Source of the DNA: Acorus gramineus
Lineage: Eukaryota > Streptophyta > Magnoliopsida > Acorales > Acoraceae
Reading direction: 5' to 3'
Assembly: GCA_030737835.1 (NCBI GenBank)
Contig: CM060849.1
Location: 17,402,579-17,466,578, forward strand
Length of the DNA stretch: 64,000 nucleotides
Below the pieces are notes generated by a model. The model did not search any database and was not told the origin of the DNA. It saw only the letters and a program-made list of their open reading frames with translations. The translations under genes and the position numbers were made by a program. Shown here one piece after another: positions 49,588-62,656 of the stretch; position 1 is the stretch's first letter; the number at the start of each line of letters is the position of its first letter.

Positions 49588-52535
49588 TGTCCAACATCAA
49601 GAGATATCTGTTTTTTATATTTAATTTCCAATGTAGCTACTGAAAGAACTGGTTTGCCTGTAATATTTTTCCATATCAATGTCAGCTATCACCTGCAACT
49701 ATTGGAAACTGTGCTTTCACAAAATTGTGGATGGTTTTGAGAACTGATGCCAAGATGTGTTGTGATTACGGAGGATTTTATTTAGGGTTTTGTTAAAGAA
49801 GTGCCTTTAGGACATTTGTTAACCCATATTTATTGCTGACTTTTTAGGTGACCCAACAAATCTATTTATGATATGAATCAATAAATTGAAAGATTTTTTA
49901 AAAATATCAACAATATCCTTAATAAATTCATCACTTTTTTATATTCCCTCCCGTATCTATTTTTCCCTCCGGTAAATAAATATTTTCCTTTTTACAAAAG
50001 TTGTCTAAAAATGTACATTTCCTTTCAGTTTTGTTCTTTATCTCATCTCTTATTATTATAATACTTGGTTTAGTGTTGCTTATGTGAAAATATTTTTTGT
50101 GCGGTACATAAGATAATTTATTTTTATTTTTTGTTTGATTTAATTTTTTATTTTAAATATTTTATATGCACCTCCATTCTTTATTGGCTTTTTTATTATT
50201 TAAATTTATTTCAACGTATTATAAATAAATGGTCTTGCATGCTTCCGGCTTCGACCAGTGTTTCACATCAAATCGTTGTAGGTTGATTCGTAAAAGAAAA
50301 GAGGTGTTTTGTAATTTAATTATCTATAGAGCTGATGCTGGAATTTAACTTTTATGATTATAGCTGGTTAGTATTGTAGATTATGCATTGAAAACGTATA
50401 ATAAAAATTAAATTATAAGAAACACGTAAAAAAAAATGTTGATTTAATAAAAAAATTTGGGTATAAAAGGAAAAATTGGGTATGAGAGGGAAAAAGAACA
50501 AAAGTGGTGAATTTATTAAGGGTATTGTTGATATTTTCAAAAATCTTTCAATTTATTGATTCATATCAGAATTAGATTTGTTAAGTTACCTAAAAAATTA
50601 ACAATAAATGTGGGTTAACAAGTGCCCTAAGGAACTCATCATCAAAACCCTTCTATTCAAGACTGTCAATTATATAAAAAAATAATGTTTTATTTGCCCC
50701 AACATCACAGACCCATGAGGTGGCATATGTTTAATATCTGTTATATCCTTGTGTGATTATTTTGTTTTTTGGTAACTGATTTCTACAAAATGAGGAGACA
50801 ATTGCATTTTACTTTTTTTTTTTTTCCATAATCCACATCATTTTGCAAATCTTCACTTATCATTCTCTCCACTTCTCCCATGGATCAAAAATACAAAGAA
50901 GATTTTTCTAATATAGACTACCGATAAAGAAGAAAGAATGCTTCGTAAGGAATCGTTAGGTACAGGAAATTAAAGCAAAAGCATCATCTTTTTTTCAAGG
51001 TGTATATTTGACATGGGATGGGAATAAAATTCACTACTTGAAAAGAGAAGATGATAACAATAGTGGAGGATGCTGTAAAGCGTTTCAAAATCATCTTTTT
51101 CTTTGTTCTAATATTTCTAAGGGTAGTTACATTTAATTTATATATGGTTTGTACGATATTAATGTCACATTTCTGACATCGAAATGTAACAGTCTGAAAT
51201 GTAACATTCATGATGTAACATTCATTCATGTATTGTATTTCTTTCAATGCAAATAGTAATTTATATTTGTTACATTTATTAATGTAACAGTCCGAAATGT
51301 AACATTCATTCGTGTATTGCATTTCTTTCAATATAAATAGTAATTTATATTTGTTACATTTATTAATGTAACAGTCAAGTACATATATTTGTTAAATGTA
51401 ACACACAACAAAAAATATGTTTGACATTTTCCATAAAATGTAAGTGACAATTGAAAATATAACTTTTTCTAAATTGTTTAAAAATTGCATGGAATGTAAA
51501 ATATTTAGGTAAATGTAACAGTTTTCTGACATATATTATAAATTTATATATATGTATATATGATAAACTATCCACATTCATTATCCTACGTGACTAAGAA
51601 CTGAAATTTAAATAACTATTATATTTTCTATATATGATATCTAGAAGAGATCTCTAATATATCACTTGATCATTCAAATTAATGTATGTATTTAAACGTG
51701 TTAATTATCTAAAAAATATCATATCAGATATGAATCTAAAAAAAAAAAAAAGTGTTCATCAACCCATTGTGTTGTTTTTCTCTTTTCCAAAGCATTTATC
51801 ACAAAGTACTCCAAATTTATATGAATGTTCAAAATTACTCAAATGTTGGTTACATTTTTTTTGAGAAATAAATGTTGGTTACATGATCTAGTCTTATTTA
51901 GATTGTATTAATAATTGAAGATTATGGTTATCATGCATGTTTTTTTTTTTTTTTTTGTAGCGCTGATACACTCAACTCATTTTTCATCCCGTTTACAACT
52001 TTATACCCTATGACAGTGTATAGAGTTTTATCATATTGTATAATGTAAAAAAAAAAATTATAAAAAAAAAATACACGAATATATATCTTAATATATGTTT
52101 CATTTCACATGACAGCATATACTACAATAAAAAAACATATAATTTTCTGAAAAAAAAAAGTGTGAACTACATTTAGGTAAATGCCTTTTCCTGAAACGAA
52201 GACTGACCGTCGGGGTCTTTTTTAGATAAATACAATGAGTCAACCATAGAACTAATTTATAACCTATTAATATGTGGCAGGAACTGTGTAATTGAATTTA
52301 AGTAATATATATAAAATACAAACACAACTTTTAAAATAAATGCAAGATTTATATTTTTTTTTCAAAGCGGATACATTAATATCCATATCCGCCTTGTGAT
52401 ACTTTTTGGATAATTGACAGACTTAGTTCAAAAGAATTTAAAAAAACGCAAGGTGAACCGTATACAATAAGAAGAAGAAGCCAGTGTTGCCATCAAAGGA
52501 GGGGGCACTGCTGAAGAGTGGGAAGCGAGTAGGTC
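49588..52535. other. Intergenic between convergent PLP3 and FAM114-like genes
   Basis: AT-rich. It holds the long-TIR element at 49801-50635, short imperfect repeats of TGTAACATTCATT-type motifs at about 51130-51400, and an AT-rich dispersed repeat at 51950-52150. No gene is supported. Confidence 0.6.
49801..50635. mobile_element. MITE-like element with ~140-180-bp terminal inverted repeats
   Basis: The left end GTGCCTTTAGGACATTTGTTAACCC (49801 onward) pairs with the right end ending GGGTTAACAAGTGCCCTAAG at about 50630. The inverted homology continues through ATGAATCAATAAATTGAAAG and AATAAATTCATCACTTTT. The interior is AT-rich and non-coding. No target duplication is clear, so the superfamily is left open (Mutator-like is possible given the TIR length). 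Confidence 0.7.
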
Positions 52536-55500
52536 TCACGCGGTGGTGGGGGTGGGCATTGAAGTAGAGATGACTACATATGCCAAGTATTGGAGGGCAT
52601 CTTGGATCTTGTCCAGAGCAGTGGTTTGATCTGCTCGGAGGTGATTTGATATTGCATGTGCCTTTTCCTGAATTGAAGACTGGCCATCGGCTGCAGCGTC
52701 TTTTATGGCTGCTAGACAGGCCTCACTCACGTCCGAAATGCCTGCATATACATGTGATTAGAAGATGTTAATGCATCCATTATTGATGTGGTAAGTATAT
52801 CAATCAGAAATTAATGCTCAAGTGAAGTGGTATTGATGTCTAATGTTCAATATAAACAAGTATTAACACAAAGCACGTATGTTGTGCAGCGTGTACATTG
52901 GCAGGGATTGGTGATTAGTCTGTCAATGATAAAAGGTTAGTCAGTGTATTTGTATTGATGCATTGTTGTGTGTCAATTATAGATAACCTTCCCTGTGCAA
53001 ATATGTTATTACCAATCAACAAGCCAAATCAGCTTATGACCAATAAGTAAAACTACTTTCAATCCACAGTTGGAACCATATCACAGTGCCAGCAACCCAT
53101 TTTTCTCCACTGTCCGCATATATATGCTTTAAATTTCACATTGGGAATAAGAATTATAAGATTCTTCTCGCCCATTTCTACTAGTGACGGAAATAAATAA
53201 ACTCATGATGTATCATTCTACCTAGATTTAAAAGAGTCAGTCACCCACATCTTCCCCCCCCCCCCCCAACATACCAAAAAAAAATAAAATAATATACTTT
53301 TCCAGTCAAGCTCAGAATCACAATCAATAATCCTGGCTTCTTCCTTTCCATCGTCTTTTAGTAGATAAACAATATTATATTACCTCTTTCCAGCTACTGA
53401 GTTCCAATACTTCTTAGCAGAATTATCATCCTAAGTTTCTGATATTGTGCTATAAAGCTAAAAACTTTTCTGATCCAGAAGATGCATGACCTGATATAGA
53501 TAATGTTTATAGCATCTCATAAGCAGATATCAAGATTTTGGTGTAATGGCCTAATGGGCATTATATATAAATATATATTTTTTGGGGTAATTAAGTATTT
53601 TTTATTGATTTTAAAATGTGTGTACAGTATGTCCAAAGAATCACAATGAATGCTTTCACAAACAGAATCACCTAAACAGACTATTTTGATGGTGTTTGGT
53701 CCTAAAGTGACCAAAATTCTATTTCTAATAATACAAGGAAGCTCAAAGAGGCTGGATGCTTGACAAATACCTGTGATGAAACCATTAGAAACAGCTTCAA
53801 CGTCTCCTGACATGGACTGTGCCTTGGATCTGATGATCCTAGCCTTCAACACAGAGTCCTCAGGCCAAGTGATTTTCAGGCTTTCTTCTTCTGTATCTTC
53901 ATTTTGTGATTTGTTCGCACTTGAGATGACTGATTTTCCAAGCATCAGGAGTTGAGACACAGCAAAGCAGCAAAGTTCTGAGAGCCTCTGCATGCAAAAT
54001 GTAATGCTAAGCAACCCATAGTAAAGACTAAATCCAAAAGAAACAACACAAACTCTGCACACATACATGGACCCCCTCTGAGTGAATAGTTTCAAGTCTG
54101 TCAGCAGTCCGTTGAATTATTTCATTTGTAGCAATTCCCCCTAACGCAGCAGTGAAACTGGAAAGAGATTCATGAATGTAAATATTGCAAGCATGGAAAT
54201 AAAATGTTATCCAAATTTACAGCAAGCCCAGCATTAAAATTGGCACTGAATCAAGTTGTACTCCATTTATCTCAACAGAACACCCACAGTACAATGACAT
54301 CAAGTTGCAAGGACTGTTATAAACACAGTAATAACCAGATCATCACAAGAAGTCACGGATGGACATAATTACTCAGCTAAAAACATTCTACTAAATGGAC
54401 TGTCTATGGGAAATAGTATAACATTTCATCACAAGAAGTCATGGATGGACATATAATTACTCAACTAAAAACATTCTGCTAAATGGACTGTCTATGTGAA
54501 ATAGTATAACATTTCTTCTGACTATAAAACGAAAGCAGAGAAGATGACATAAAATTCATGATGAAACTCAAGTTTTGCATAGCATCATGGCTAAAAATTT
54601 AAGAATAAAAGGATCAAGAATTTGCATGTGTATCATGATAGCATGCATCAATGCACATATAAAAGAAAACACAACTACATTAGTTATTATAAATTTATAA
54701 ACCAAAAAAAGCTTTGAGCGGGCATGTACCCTGCAGCCATATCAGCAGCCTTGCTGACACTTGAGTCGCGCATTATTTTGATTTCATTGCCACTCTCCTC
54801 TTCCACAGACTCTACATTCTTTCCTTTATCGGGGTCTGCACCACTACCTTCAATTTCAGCTCCCAAACTGAAAATTTGTTGAACCTGTTTAAGCTTCCCA
54901 TCATACAAGGACTTCTGTTCGGATAGTAACTTCGATTTTCTCCTGTTAAATAACAATGCGTAATGGTTTGACAATGCTTCCAATTCCTGTCATCCATCAT
55001 AAATTCAAATCTGTCAGACAATTCCTAACCTAAAATTCAATGAATATAAGCAAACATAAACAAAAGGGGAATCACCTCGAGCTGATCCGGGCCTCCATAT
55101 ATATAAAAACAGCGGTCAAAAGTAACTTCCTCCAAAAACTGTTCTTCATCAGCTTGCTGATCCGCCTCCTTTGAATCTTTCTCAACTTCAAAACCAGTCT
55201 CTTGAATGAGCAATTCCATGGTCTCTTTACCTACACGTTCAAGTACTTGAATTCCCTTTGTCGTAAACGTCTTCCCAGTCTGCAATGCAAAGGAATAACA
55301 TAATTTAATATATTCACAGAAAACAAGGTTAGTGTGACAACAAAAAATGCATACCTCCAAGATAGATGGAGCAAGAGAACCTGCCGGGACAGGCAGATTG
55401 CCATGCTGGATAGATTCAGCAAGGCTAGCTGCAGAATTCTCCAACCTAAAACACAGCGGCTACACCATTACTGAAAGAAAGTTATTAAGCCCACAACAAG

Positions 55501-58289
55501 GGGCTTTAGTAAGTCATGATAAAACTTTTTCACCAAGTCAAATTACTGTGGAAATTGAATAGCAAAATGGAATGCAAAGGATGAACAACTAAAAGATATA
55601 TAAAACGACATGTGGTCCGTGATTTTTCATCTGAATGGCTTATTTAACACGACAGAGTGTGCTTAACTCCAATCCATCCTGCCCATAATATTAACTCGAT
55701 GCTAATGATATAATCATTTATCTCAGACCCCTTCAGAAGGTGCCAGAGTCAAACAACAAGGGGCTTTAGTAAGTCATGATAAAACTTTTTCACCAAGTCA
55801 AATTACTGTGGAAATTGAATAGCAAAATGGAATGCAAAGGATGAACAACTAAAAGATATATAAAACGACATGTGGTCCGTGATTTTTCATCTGAATGGCT
55901 TATTTAACACGACAGAGTGTGCTTAACTCCAATCCATCCTGCCCATAATATTAACTCGATGCTAATGATATAATCATTTATCTCAGACCCCTTCAGAAGG
56001 TGCCAGAGTCAAAGTGTCGGGGTACAATTTTCCAGAGGCAACCCTCAGAAAAATCCATCATGTACATGTTAAGTAATTGAAATTTCAAACATGCTCTTAG
56101 CATAATTGTTATACACGATATCCTCTGAAAAAGTTGAATCCAGCTAACTAAAAAGAAACTCGGGCAACAATGTGACACAGAATAAGGCTAGAGAGGAAGA
56201 GTAGATTGGGAAAGAAGGAGAAGGAAGAAGATCAAGAGAAAAAGAGAGATAGAGAAATCAATATTTAATATCAATCTTCAATAACTGAAATCCTGGAAAA
56301 GTTATACAAATATACATTAACCTAAATAAAGAACAACCCTACATGGAAAATGACAAAAATGTCCCTAAGCAATTAAAAAATCCGAAAAACTCCAGATCAT
56401 AAATCATAAGGCTGCAATTGCACCAATCATGAATTATACTAAATTCTATTAACAAAAGGATATATCAATGTCTATTCCTGAAGCATATATGAAATGAATC
56501 ATTGTTGCATAACTCATTGTTCATGTTCCTCATCATTATGTTACTAGAGAAGGGCAAGCTATGTCCTTGGGTTGGGTAATCAAGTCCCCCCATACCAAAG
56601 TGATCTCTCTCTCCCCCCCCCCCCCTTTCTCCATAACTCCTTGTGAGTGTGTCCAAGGCAAATCCCTGGCACGGGGCAGAGGGTGGCTGTCTAGGCCTCA
56701 GGAAGGGCACAAGAGTGGGAAGGCTGACCCGGTCGCGAGTAGGCGTCCCTGGGTGCTGCACGGTACTTGTGCTATGAAAAAGCTAAGTCCGTGACAAGTG
56801 GTCTGCCCATGTGACATGTGCTCTCATATAGTAATGGGGACCAATGCTATATATTCAATATCAGGGCATACCGGGAAATTCTTTGGAAATATATAATTCT
56901 AGTGGTTTCCACCATGTCTTAAATGTTAGGATATGAGGTGTACGTGTATTGTAACCTTCAGAATACATTGACTTTTATAGTGCTCACAAAAAGATGCAAC
57001 AGAAATATAATCCTCTACTAAACAAGTCTATGTTAATCAAATATTGTTCTCATCTCTACCTTCCAAAAACGAAATTTTACTTCCAGTAAGTAGTGTGTAA
57101 CCAGGAAATTTCACATCATAAGATCTACCCTCATGGCATAGAAAACATCAAGAGACAGTGATAAGACAAACAATCATTCACTGCCAGGATTTACCTGTTT
57201 ACCAAGTTTGAACTCCCCTTCCATGCGCTCCCTAATGCTTGCCATGCTCCTGAAGCAAGAGTTTCCACCGAATTGTCAATCACTTTAAGACCCTGCAAAT
57301 GACAATATATATTCACTCTTTAGAAACAATAAATGAAATCCATAAATCTTTCATAAGTTTGCAATAACTGTACATTATCCAATTTAATATAAATCCCCAT
57401 CCCTATCATAAATTAGAGAAGTAACAAGGGTTGATATTGTCACATTCTTGCCTGACCAAGCAGGGTATCTTCACTAGCTTTCTCCAACTTGTCAAGGGCA
57501 GATTTCCTCATCTTATCAGTTTCATCCTCAGGCTTTCCTTCATCATCTGAATTTCCCGAAGCTTCCTTCTCCTCATCAACCGTCTCAGAATCAGGAGCGG
57601 CATTCTGTATGTCTGCAATTTCTTTCACCGCACTTTTTGCAGCTGCAACGGCCTGAACCACAAAAATTCACAAGACAGCCTTATTTTTTTTTTATATCAT
57701 TGAAACAGTTTTTGGTATCAAATCTTCAACTGAGAAAACACATTTTACAATGGAAATCATAAATTCGCAAAGATGCCACATATGCAATATCTCATAGAAC
57801 ACCCACATCAAGGCCCGCAACAAAAACACTGTAGTTGCCATGACTGAAGATCATGTGATGTTTCCAAAGTCAGATTAACGAACCAAATGAGTGGTTTTTT
57901 TTCATGAAATAAAAAGATTCACTTTTCTTCAATTCCTAAACCCATACAGCTGCAGTTACTGACGCAAATCTAGGTATGAAAGATCGTACAATCTCGCACA
58001 AAGCCACAAAAACACAAGATTCCGGTAAGTAAAGCTGTGATTTCTAGATCAATCAGCAAATGCGGCCAAATTAGGGACAAACAAAACCCTAAAACGCGAA
58101 AACAAACACGAAAGGCGACAAAGTGAGACAAATTACATTGCGTGAGATCTCCTCGGCCGCCTTCTGGAGATCGGAGAAGACGGAGAGGGAAGAGATGCCC
58201 CAACCGCCCCACCCTCCGCCGCCCCTCGTCGCTGGCGCCGGCGGCGCCTCCTCCGCCTTCTCCCCAGCCGCCGTCGGATCTCCCTCCAT
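52536..58289 (-). CDS. FAM114/Noxp20-like protein, function unknown in plants
   Basis: Exons (minus): 58137-58289, 57452-57652, 57195-57292, 55355-55445, 55076-55279, 54730-54986, 54067-54157, 53771-53987, 52536-52741; 505 aa, with all phases closing. The N-terminus MEGDPTAAGEKAEEAPPAPA leads to the Trp/Gly motif GGGGWGGWGISSLSVFSDLQ, typical of FAM114 proteins. Then come an acidic linker (EEKEASGNSDDEGKPEDETD), GLKVIDNSVETLASGAWQAL and a mostly helical body. Animal FAM114A1/A2 are cytosolic/Golgi-associated; no plant role can be read here. The start is the ATG at 58289; an earlier in-frame GTG is not a start. Intron 2 uses a GC donor (CAG|GCAAGA at 57450-57451). Intron 3 contains a 260-bp perfect tandem duplication and intron 6 an 88-bp one. 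Confidence 0.88.
54340..54514. repeat. ~88-bp imperfect tandem duplication in FAM114-like intron 6
   Basis: Two units beginning ATCACAAGAAGTCAYGGATG and ending AAATAGTATAACATTTC, differing by a few substitutions and a short indel. The divergence indicates an old local duplication. Confidence 0.8.
55493..56012. repeat. 260-bp perfect tandem duplication in FAM114-like intron 3
   Basis: The block starting ACAACAAGGGGCTTTAGTAA at 55493 recurs at 55753 with period 260. I found no difference between the two copies in the lines compared. Flanks differ immediately outside (CCC before the first, GTGTCGGGG after the second). It is non-coding; the identity means a recent duplication or an assembly duplicate. 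Confidence 0.9.
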
Positions 58290-59961
58290 CGGATCCACAG
58301 TTCCTCCTCACGAGTCTTTGAAGGATAAACAAATTGAGAAAAAAAAAAAAACAGTTTTTTATAAAAGATTTGGTTTGGTTCGACCTCGATTTCAGTCTCC
58401 CGAAATTCTACCCGATCGGTGTCTGATGCTCTGCCTTCCGTTGCAACGTTTTGTTTCGCTTTGTAAACAAGATAATTGAACAAGAAGGGATTGCCAGATT
58501 GGGTTCACATGTTTCTCACTGTTATCACCGCGAGTCACCACAGACGAGTTTCCTTCCCATCAAAGTTTTCTAATCTACTTTGTCTCAGCTAATTATACCA
58601 GTAAAACAAGATATTTAATTGATTAGTTGTGTTTCATGAAGTTTTATATTGTCTTATTAATATTATGTGATCGACCGTGGATAAACTGTGACTCAATTGT
58701 GAATAATATAGAAATGCTCTTATTCCACGGGTAGTTATATATGAAGAGAATATATGGGAGACATTAACTTAGTTTATCAAAGTATGGGGATATCTTTTGT
58801 GCTGGTGCAAATAACACTTGTTTATCAGAAGAGAGATTTCTATCGTAGAATAGTACTATATCATTTTGTTATGTTATTATTCCCTAATCGAGGTCTAAAG
58901 TAGATATCTCTTCTACTTTGATTTTGGTAGGGGGAGTGTAGTGTTTTTGTCTATTTAAATGCTTTGGACATTATTTTATTTTGAAATATAATTAAAATCC
59001 ATGTCTACTGTTTTATCAAAAAAATAAAAAAAATTGTGAATAATATGATATATATATACTTGATAAAAATGTGACCTGTGAACATACTTCTAAAAAAGAA
59101 AGGATGGAGTGTAACATTTTTTAATTTTTTTTGGTAAAAAAGACTCCAATGGGCTACAAGTTTTCTTCACATTTAGATGTACCATTACAGCATTACTGGT
59201 ATATATTGGGAAAGCTAGGCACAAACCCAAACCGACAGTGGCACATGGGGTTATGCACCCTTTAATTTTTTTCATGACATGTATTTTCTTTGAGAACTCA
59301 TGACATTTCATGGGATCATGGTAACTGGATCCTATCCGGAGACCAGATTCCATAAAGAGCAAACAATATTTTTCTTTGTGTCGATATAAGGATTAATCTG
59401 TGTTTGTTAAGTCACCTTTGATGTGGGATACCTCATCTTTCAAGCAAAAGTGAAAGCTAATAATCCATTATTTCATGAACAATTGAATTATAAAATGTTG
59501 AACGACCAACACCTCTTACAAAAATGAAAAAAGAGGAAACAGTACTGGATCATGTTCCAACTACAAACACAGACACACACACAATAAAAATTTCGAAGAC
59601 TAACTTCAATGAATTCTTTTGAACTACTTTGCGCCTGTCTCTGATGTTCATCACTCCTCATGCCCTGCCAAAAAATAAACAAGGATTAAAAAAATCCATT
59701 CATAATCTCAAATTGATTAATTAATATAAGAACCCGTTTGAAATCAATTACTAAAAACAGTTTATTCTATAAATTGAGTAAAGTATAATGGATTTTAGAA
59801 AAGTTACTATAAATCAGATTTTTTTTAATAAATGTTAATTTTTTAAACTAAAAACTAAAATTTAGAAATACCATATTGGAATAGATTATCTAAAAACTAA
59901 TTTTACAAAAGAAAAAAAAAAAATCCGTTTTACAATTGACTCCAAGAATTGGATAGGCTGA
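58290..59961. other. Intergenic upstream of FAM114-like gene
   Basis: Promoter side of the FAM114-like gene, then AT-rich DNA with a (CA)n tract near 59570-59584. No gene is supported. Confidence 0.55.
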
Positions 59962-60551
59962 TTACTGTTGGTAGAGAATGTTAATCTTTCCGGCATCCGT
60001 GTTGGAGATGGCGGCGAAGGCTTCCTCGGACAGGTCGATCGTCCCTTGGCACCCGGGCGGGGGGCATTGGTCTGTGATTTTCACGACTATCGAGTCACCG
60101 GTGCAAGGTTCGGGATCACCCTGGTTGGTTCCACTCAGGCATTGAACTGAGTAGAACCTCCCGCAGGCGGCTCCGTCGTCCCAAATGTCATCGCTCGCCG
60201 CCCCGATCATCACCCCTTGGTCTTCGAATCCATAACAAGACGAAGCTGCAAAACAAAGTGAAAAACTTTGGCTCAGATCACTGTTGAGCGTACCATATCA
60301 TCAATAACTTAAATGCCTATGGTAATAGGAAAAAAATGCACCTCTATGGACCATATTCCTTCAATTTTTGAGGTTTACATATATTTTGGATCTTAACATG
60401 TATATAAATATGATACAAGATTGTATGGTTACTTACGAACATATGGAGGCTTGTTAAATGTCGCGGTACCATAATCACCATATACATTTGATGAAAATGA
60501 GAGGGTCATCAGCACCAGTGTTGAGAGGAGGAGATGGTGAGAGATTGCCAT
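59962..60551 (-). CDS. EG45-like domain protein (plant natriuretic peptide-like)
   Basis: Small secreted double-psi beta-barrel protein of the expansin-related EG45/PNP group, proposed in the literature to act in water and ion homeostasis. Exons (minus): 60437-60551 and 59962-60245; 132 aa, the usual length. A signal peptide covers roughly residues 1-25 (MAISHHLLLSTLVLMTLSFS then SNVYG). The mature domain has DYGTATFNKPPYVPSSCYGF, EDQGVMIGAASDDIWDDGAA, CGRFYSVQCLSG, and DSIVVKITDQCPPPGCQGTI then DLSEEAFAAI, with the family's cysteines present. The split Pro codon (C|CT) joins the exons. It lacks the C-terminal cellulose-binding domain of true expansins. The leader is followed upstream by a (GGT)n-like tract (60581-60603). 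Confidence 0.95.
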
Positions 60552-62656
60552 ATTTTTTTCTATGACTTGTTAAGTATTTGGTGGTGGTGGTGGTGGTGGT
60601 GGTGTGTGTCTCTGCAGGGAAGGAGAGGCTTTGGTTGGATGGACACTGTGAAGTGAGGATGAGAATTAATGTGAGGGAGGAGAGCTACTTATATAGGAAG
60701 ATCAAATGAATTCATTGTTTGCATTGTTGAAGGGTGGGGCGCACACAATATAATCGACCTTGGATATGCCAAGGATGTGGAGAATAGAATAAAATCTCAT
60801 TCTAAAATGAAGCTTGATCACTTTTTAGGTTATTGTTATTATTATTATTGGGGGGGGGGGGGGGGGGGTGGTTGTGGTTGTTTTGGTTTAAAATGGTGTT
60901 CCTCCGAGTTAGGTTACAGGTGGAATCAATTTTCAAAAATTGTTTGAAATAGAACAGTGAATTATGAAAAAACTATTCTTAACTAGTTTTTTTTTATAAA
61001 TTAAGCTGTGTTTTATTTTATTTGAAAATTATGAAAAATCAAAATCCAAGATTTAAAAATTTATGTTTGGAACTGGTTATCTAAAACCTGATTTTACATC
61101 AACCATTGATGGATTGATCCTAAATATTGTCAAAAAGTATGTAATCCACTTGATCAATTGCTAACACGGGCAACTTAGCCTCCTATGGGAGTATCGCATC
61201 GCGCATTTTTTTAGATCCTATTTGAAAATGTGTTTCGGTGTTAGTTTTTCACTAAAATTGGGTTTTAGAGTTTACAAGAAGTTGCTTCATTATCGATTCT
61301 AAAAAAGCTAGTTTCGATCATTTTAATGGGTCTAGCTTTTAATTAAGCAGTAACTTTTTTCTGTTTAAAAATGGGTTTGAAAAACTTTTCCTGCAAATTC
61401 AAAAACACCCCAAACCCATTAAACGAGTCTCAGATTAAAATAATTGTATATTGAAATAAGTAGTTTTTATACCTAATTTAGATCCACGTTTTTTTTTTTT
61501 ATATATATCGGAGGGATCTCCGTGGCTGTTTTTACGGTCGAGCTGTGAAGGTTATCTCCGCCTGTTTGTCCCGGTACAGGTGGGTAAGTCAACGCCAAGA
61601 CTTAAACCCAGAATCTATCAGTAACATCGCTAAGCCGTGAACCGTTGTGCTATGACCACTGAAGACAAATAATAGATCCACGTCTGAAAAGATTCCTCAT
61701 AATCTCAAAAAAGCTACACGTGTAAAAATAATTACTTTACAAAAATTATGAAAATTATTTTTTAAAAAACTGATTTTAAAACGCAGAATTACATGAAAAC
61801 AATTTTCAGTCTTACATTGAAAACCATTGATAATCAAATTGTGCGTTCTTCATAACCGTATATCATTTCTTTTCAATCTCCTTGATTGGCCGGCTCATTG
61901 GGTTCACAAACACGCGTGAATTCTTATAAGCCGGCACCTGAAGCCGGACTATCAAAAATAAATAAAAGGGAAAGATCCATATAACCCCTTACAAACTATT
62001 CGAAATCCATATTACTCCCCTAACTTTTCCTAAAGTCTATATACCCTTTGAAAACACTTATGTAAATCCAAATAACTCTCTCAGTTAAATTTTCATTGAC
62101 AAATGAGAAACATTCTGTTTGGTTAACCCTGGTTGAAAACATTGAATACCAAAAAAACTGATACAATGTGTTGAAAATACGAAAAATTATTCATAAATGA
62201 CGATTTTTTTTTACCTCTTCATATGGAGTTTTATAATCTATTCGGAGGGATAAAATAGTTATTTATAGATATTTTTTTTTGCATTTTTAACGCATTATAG
62301 GTGATTTTTGATATATTGTGTTTTCATCCAAGCTAAACCAAACAGAATATTTGTAGAATATTCCTCTTATGTCAATAAAAGTTTAATTAAAGGGGCTATT
62401 TAAATTTACATAGGTGTTTTTAGGGGGTTACATAGACGTCAAGAAAAATCAGGGGTTATATGGATTTTGAGCAATTTGCTGGGGGGTTATTTGAATTTTT
62501 CTCATAAAAGAGAGAAAGCAATTCATACAATAAGTTTAATACATCGAATCAAATTCAATGAAACTACATTGTACATACACATCCCATGCACAACACAAAA
62601 GCATTTCAATCTCTCAAATACAGCCTGAGATACTTAACACAAAAACAATCAATATA
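60552..62656. other. Intergenic, AT-rich, with G homopolymer and SINE
   Basis: Holds the EG45-like promoter, a G homopolymer of about 19 at 60851, AT-rich repeat-like DNA at 60900-61450, and the SINE at 61489-61672. No gene is supported. Confidence 0.55.
61478..61683 (-). mobile_element. SINE with poly(A) and 11-bp target-site duplication
   Basis: A ~184-bp insert (61489-61672) with a T run at its left end, i.e. a poly(A) tail on the minus strand. It is flanked by perfect TAGATCCACGT repeats (61478-61488 and 61673-61683). Read on the minus strand, the head contains TAGCACAACGGTTCACGGCT (A-box-like) and then TGGGTTTAAGTCTTGGCGTT (B-box-like), as in tRNA-derived plant SINEs. The perfect duplication suggests a relatively young insertion. 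Confidence 0.85.

Noticed and set aside
56560-56790. GC-richer patch with poly-C and a possible B-box-like GGTCGCGAGTAGGCG in FAM114-like intron 3
   Set aside because: No A box, tail or target duplication; could be a decayed SINE but cannot be supported.
58290-58298. Upstream in-frame GTG giving MDP before the FAM114-like start
   Set aside because: GTG is not a normal start for a plant nuclear gene, and ATG follows nine bases downstream.
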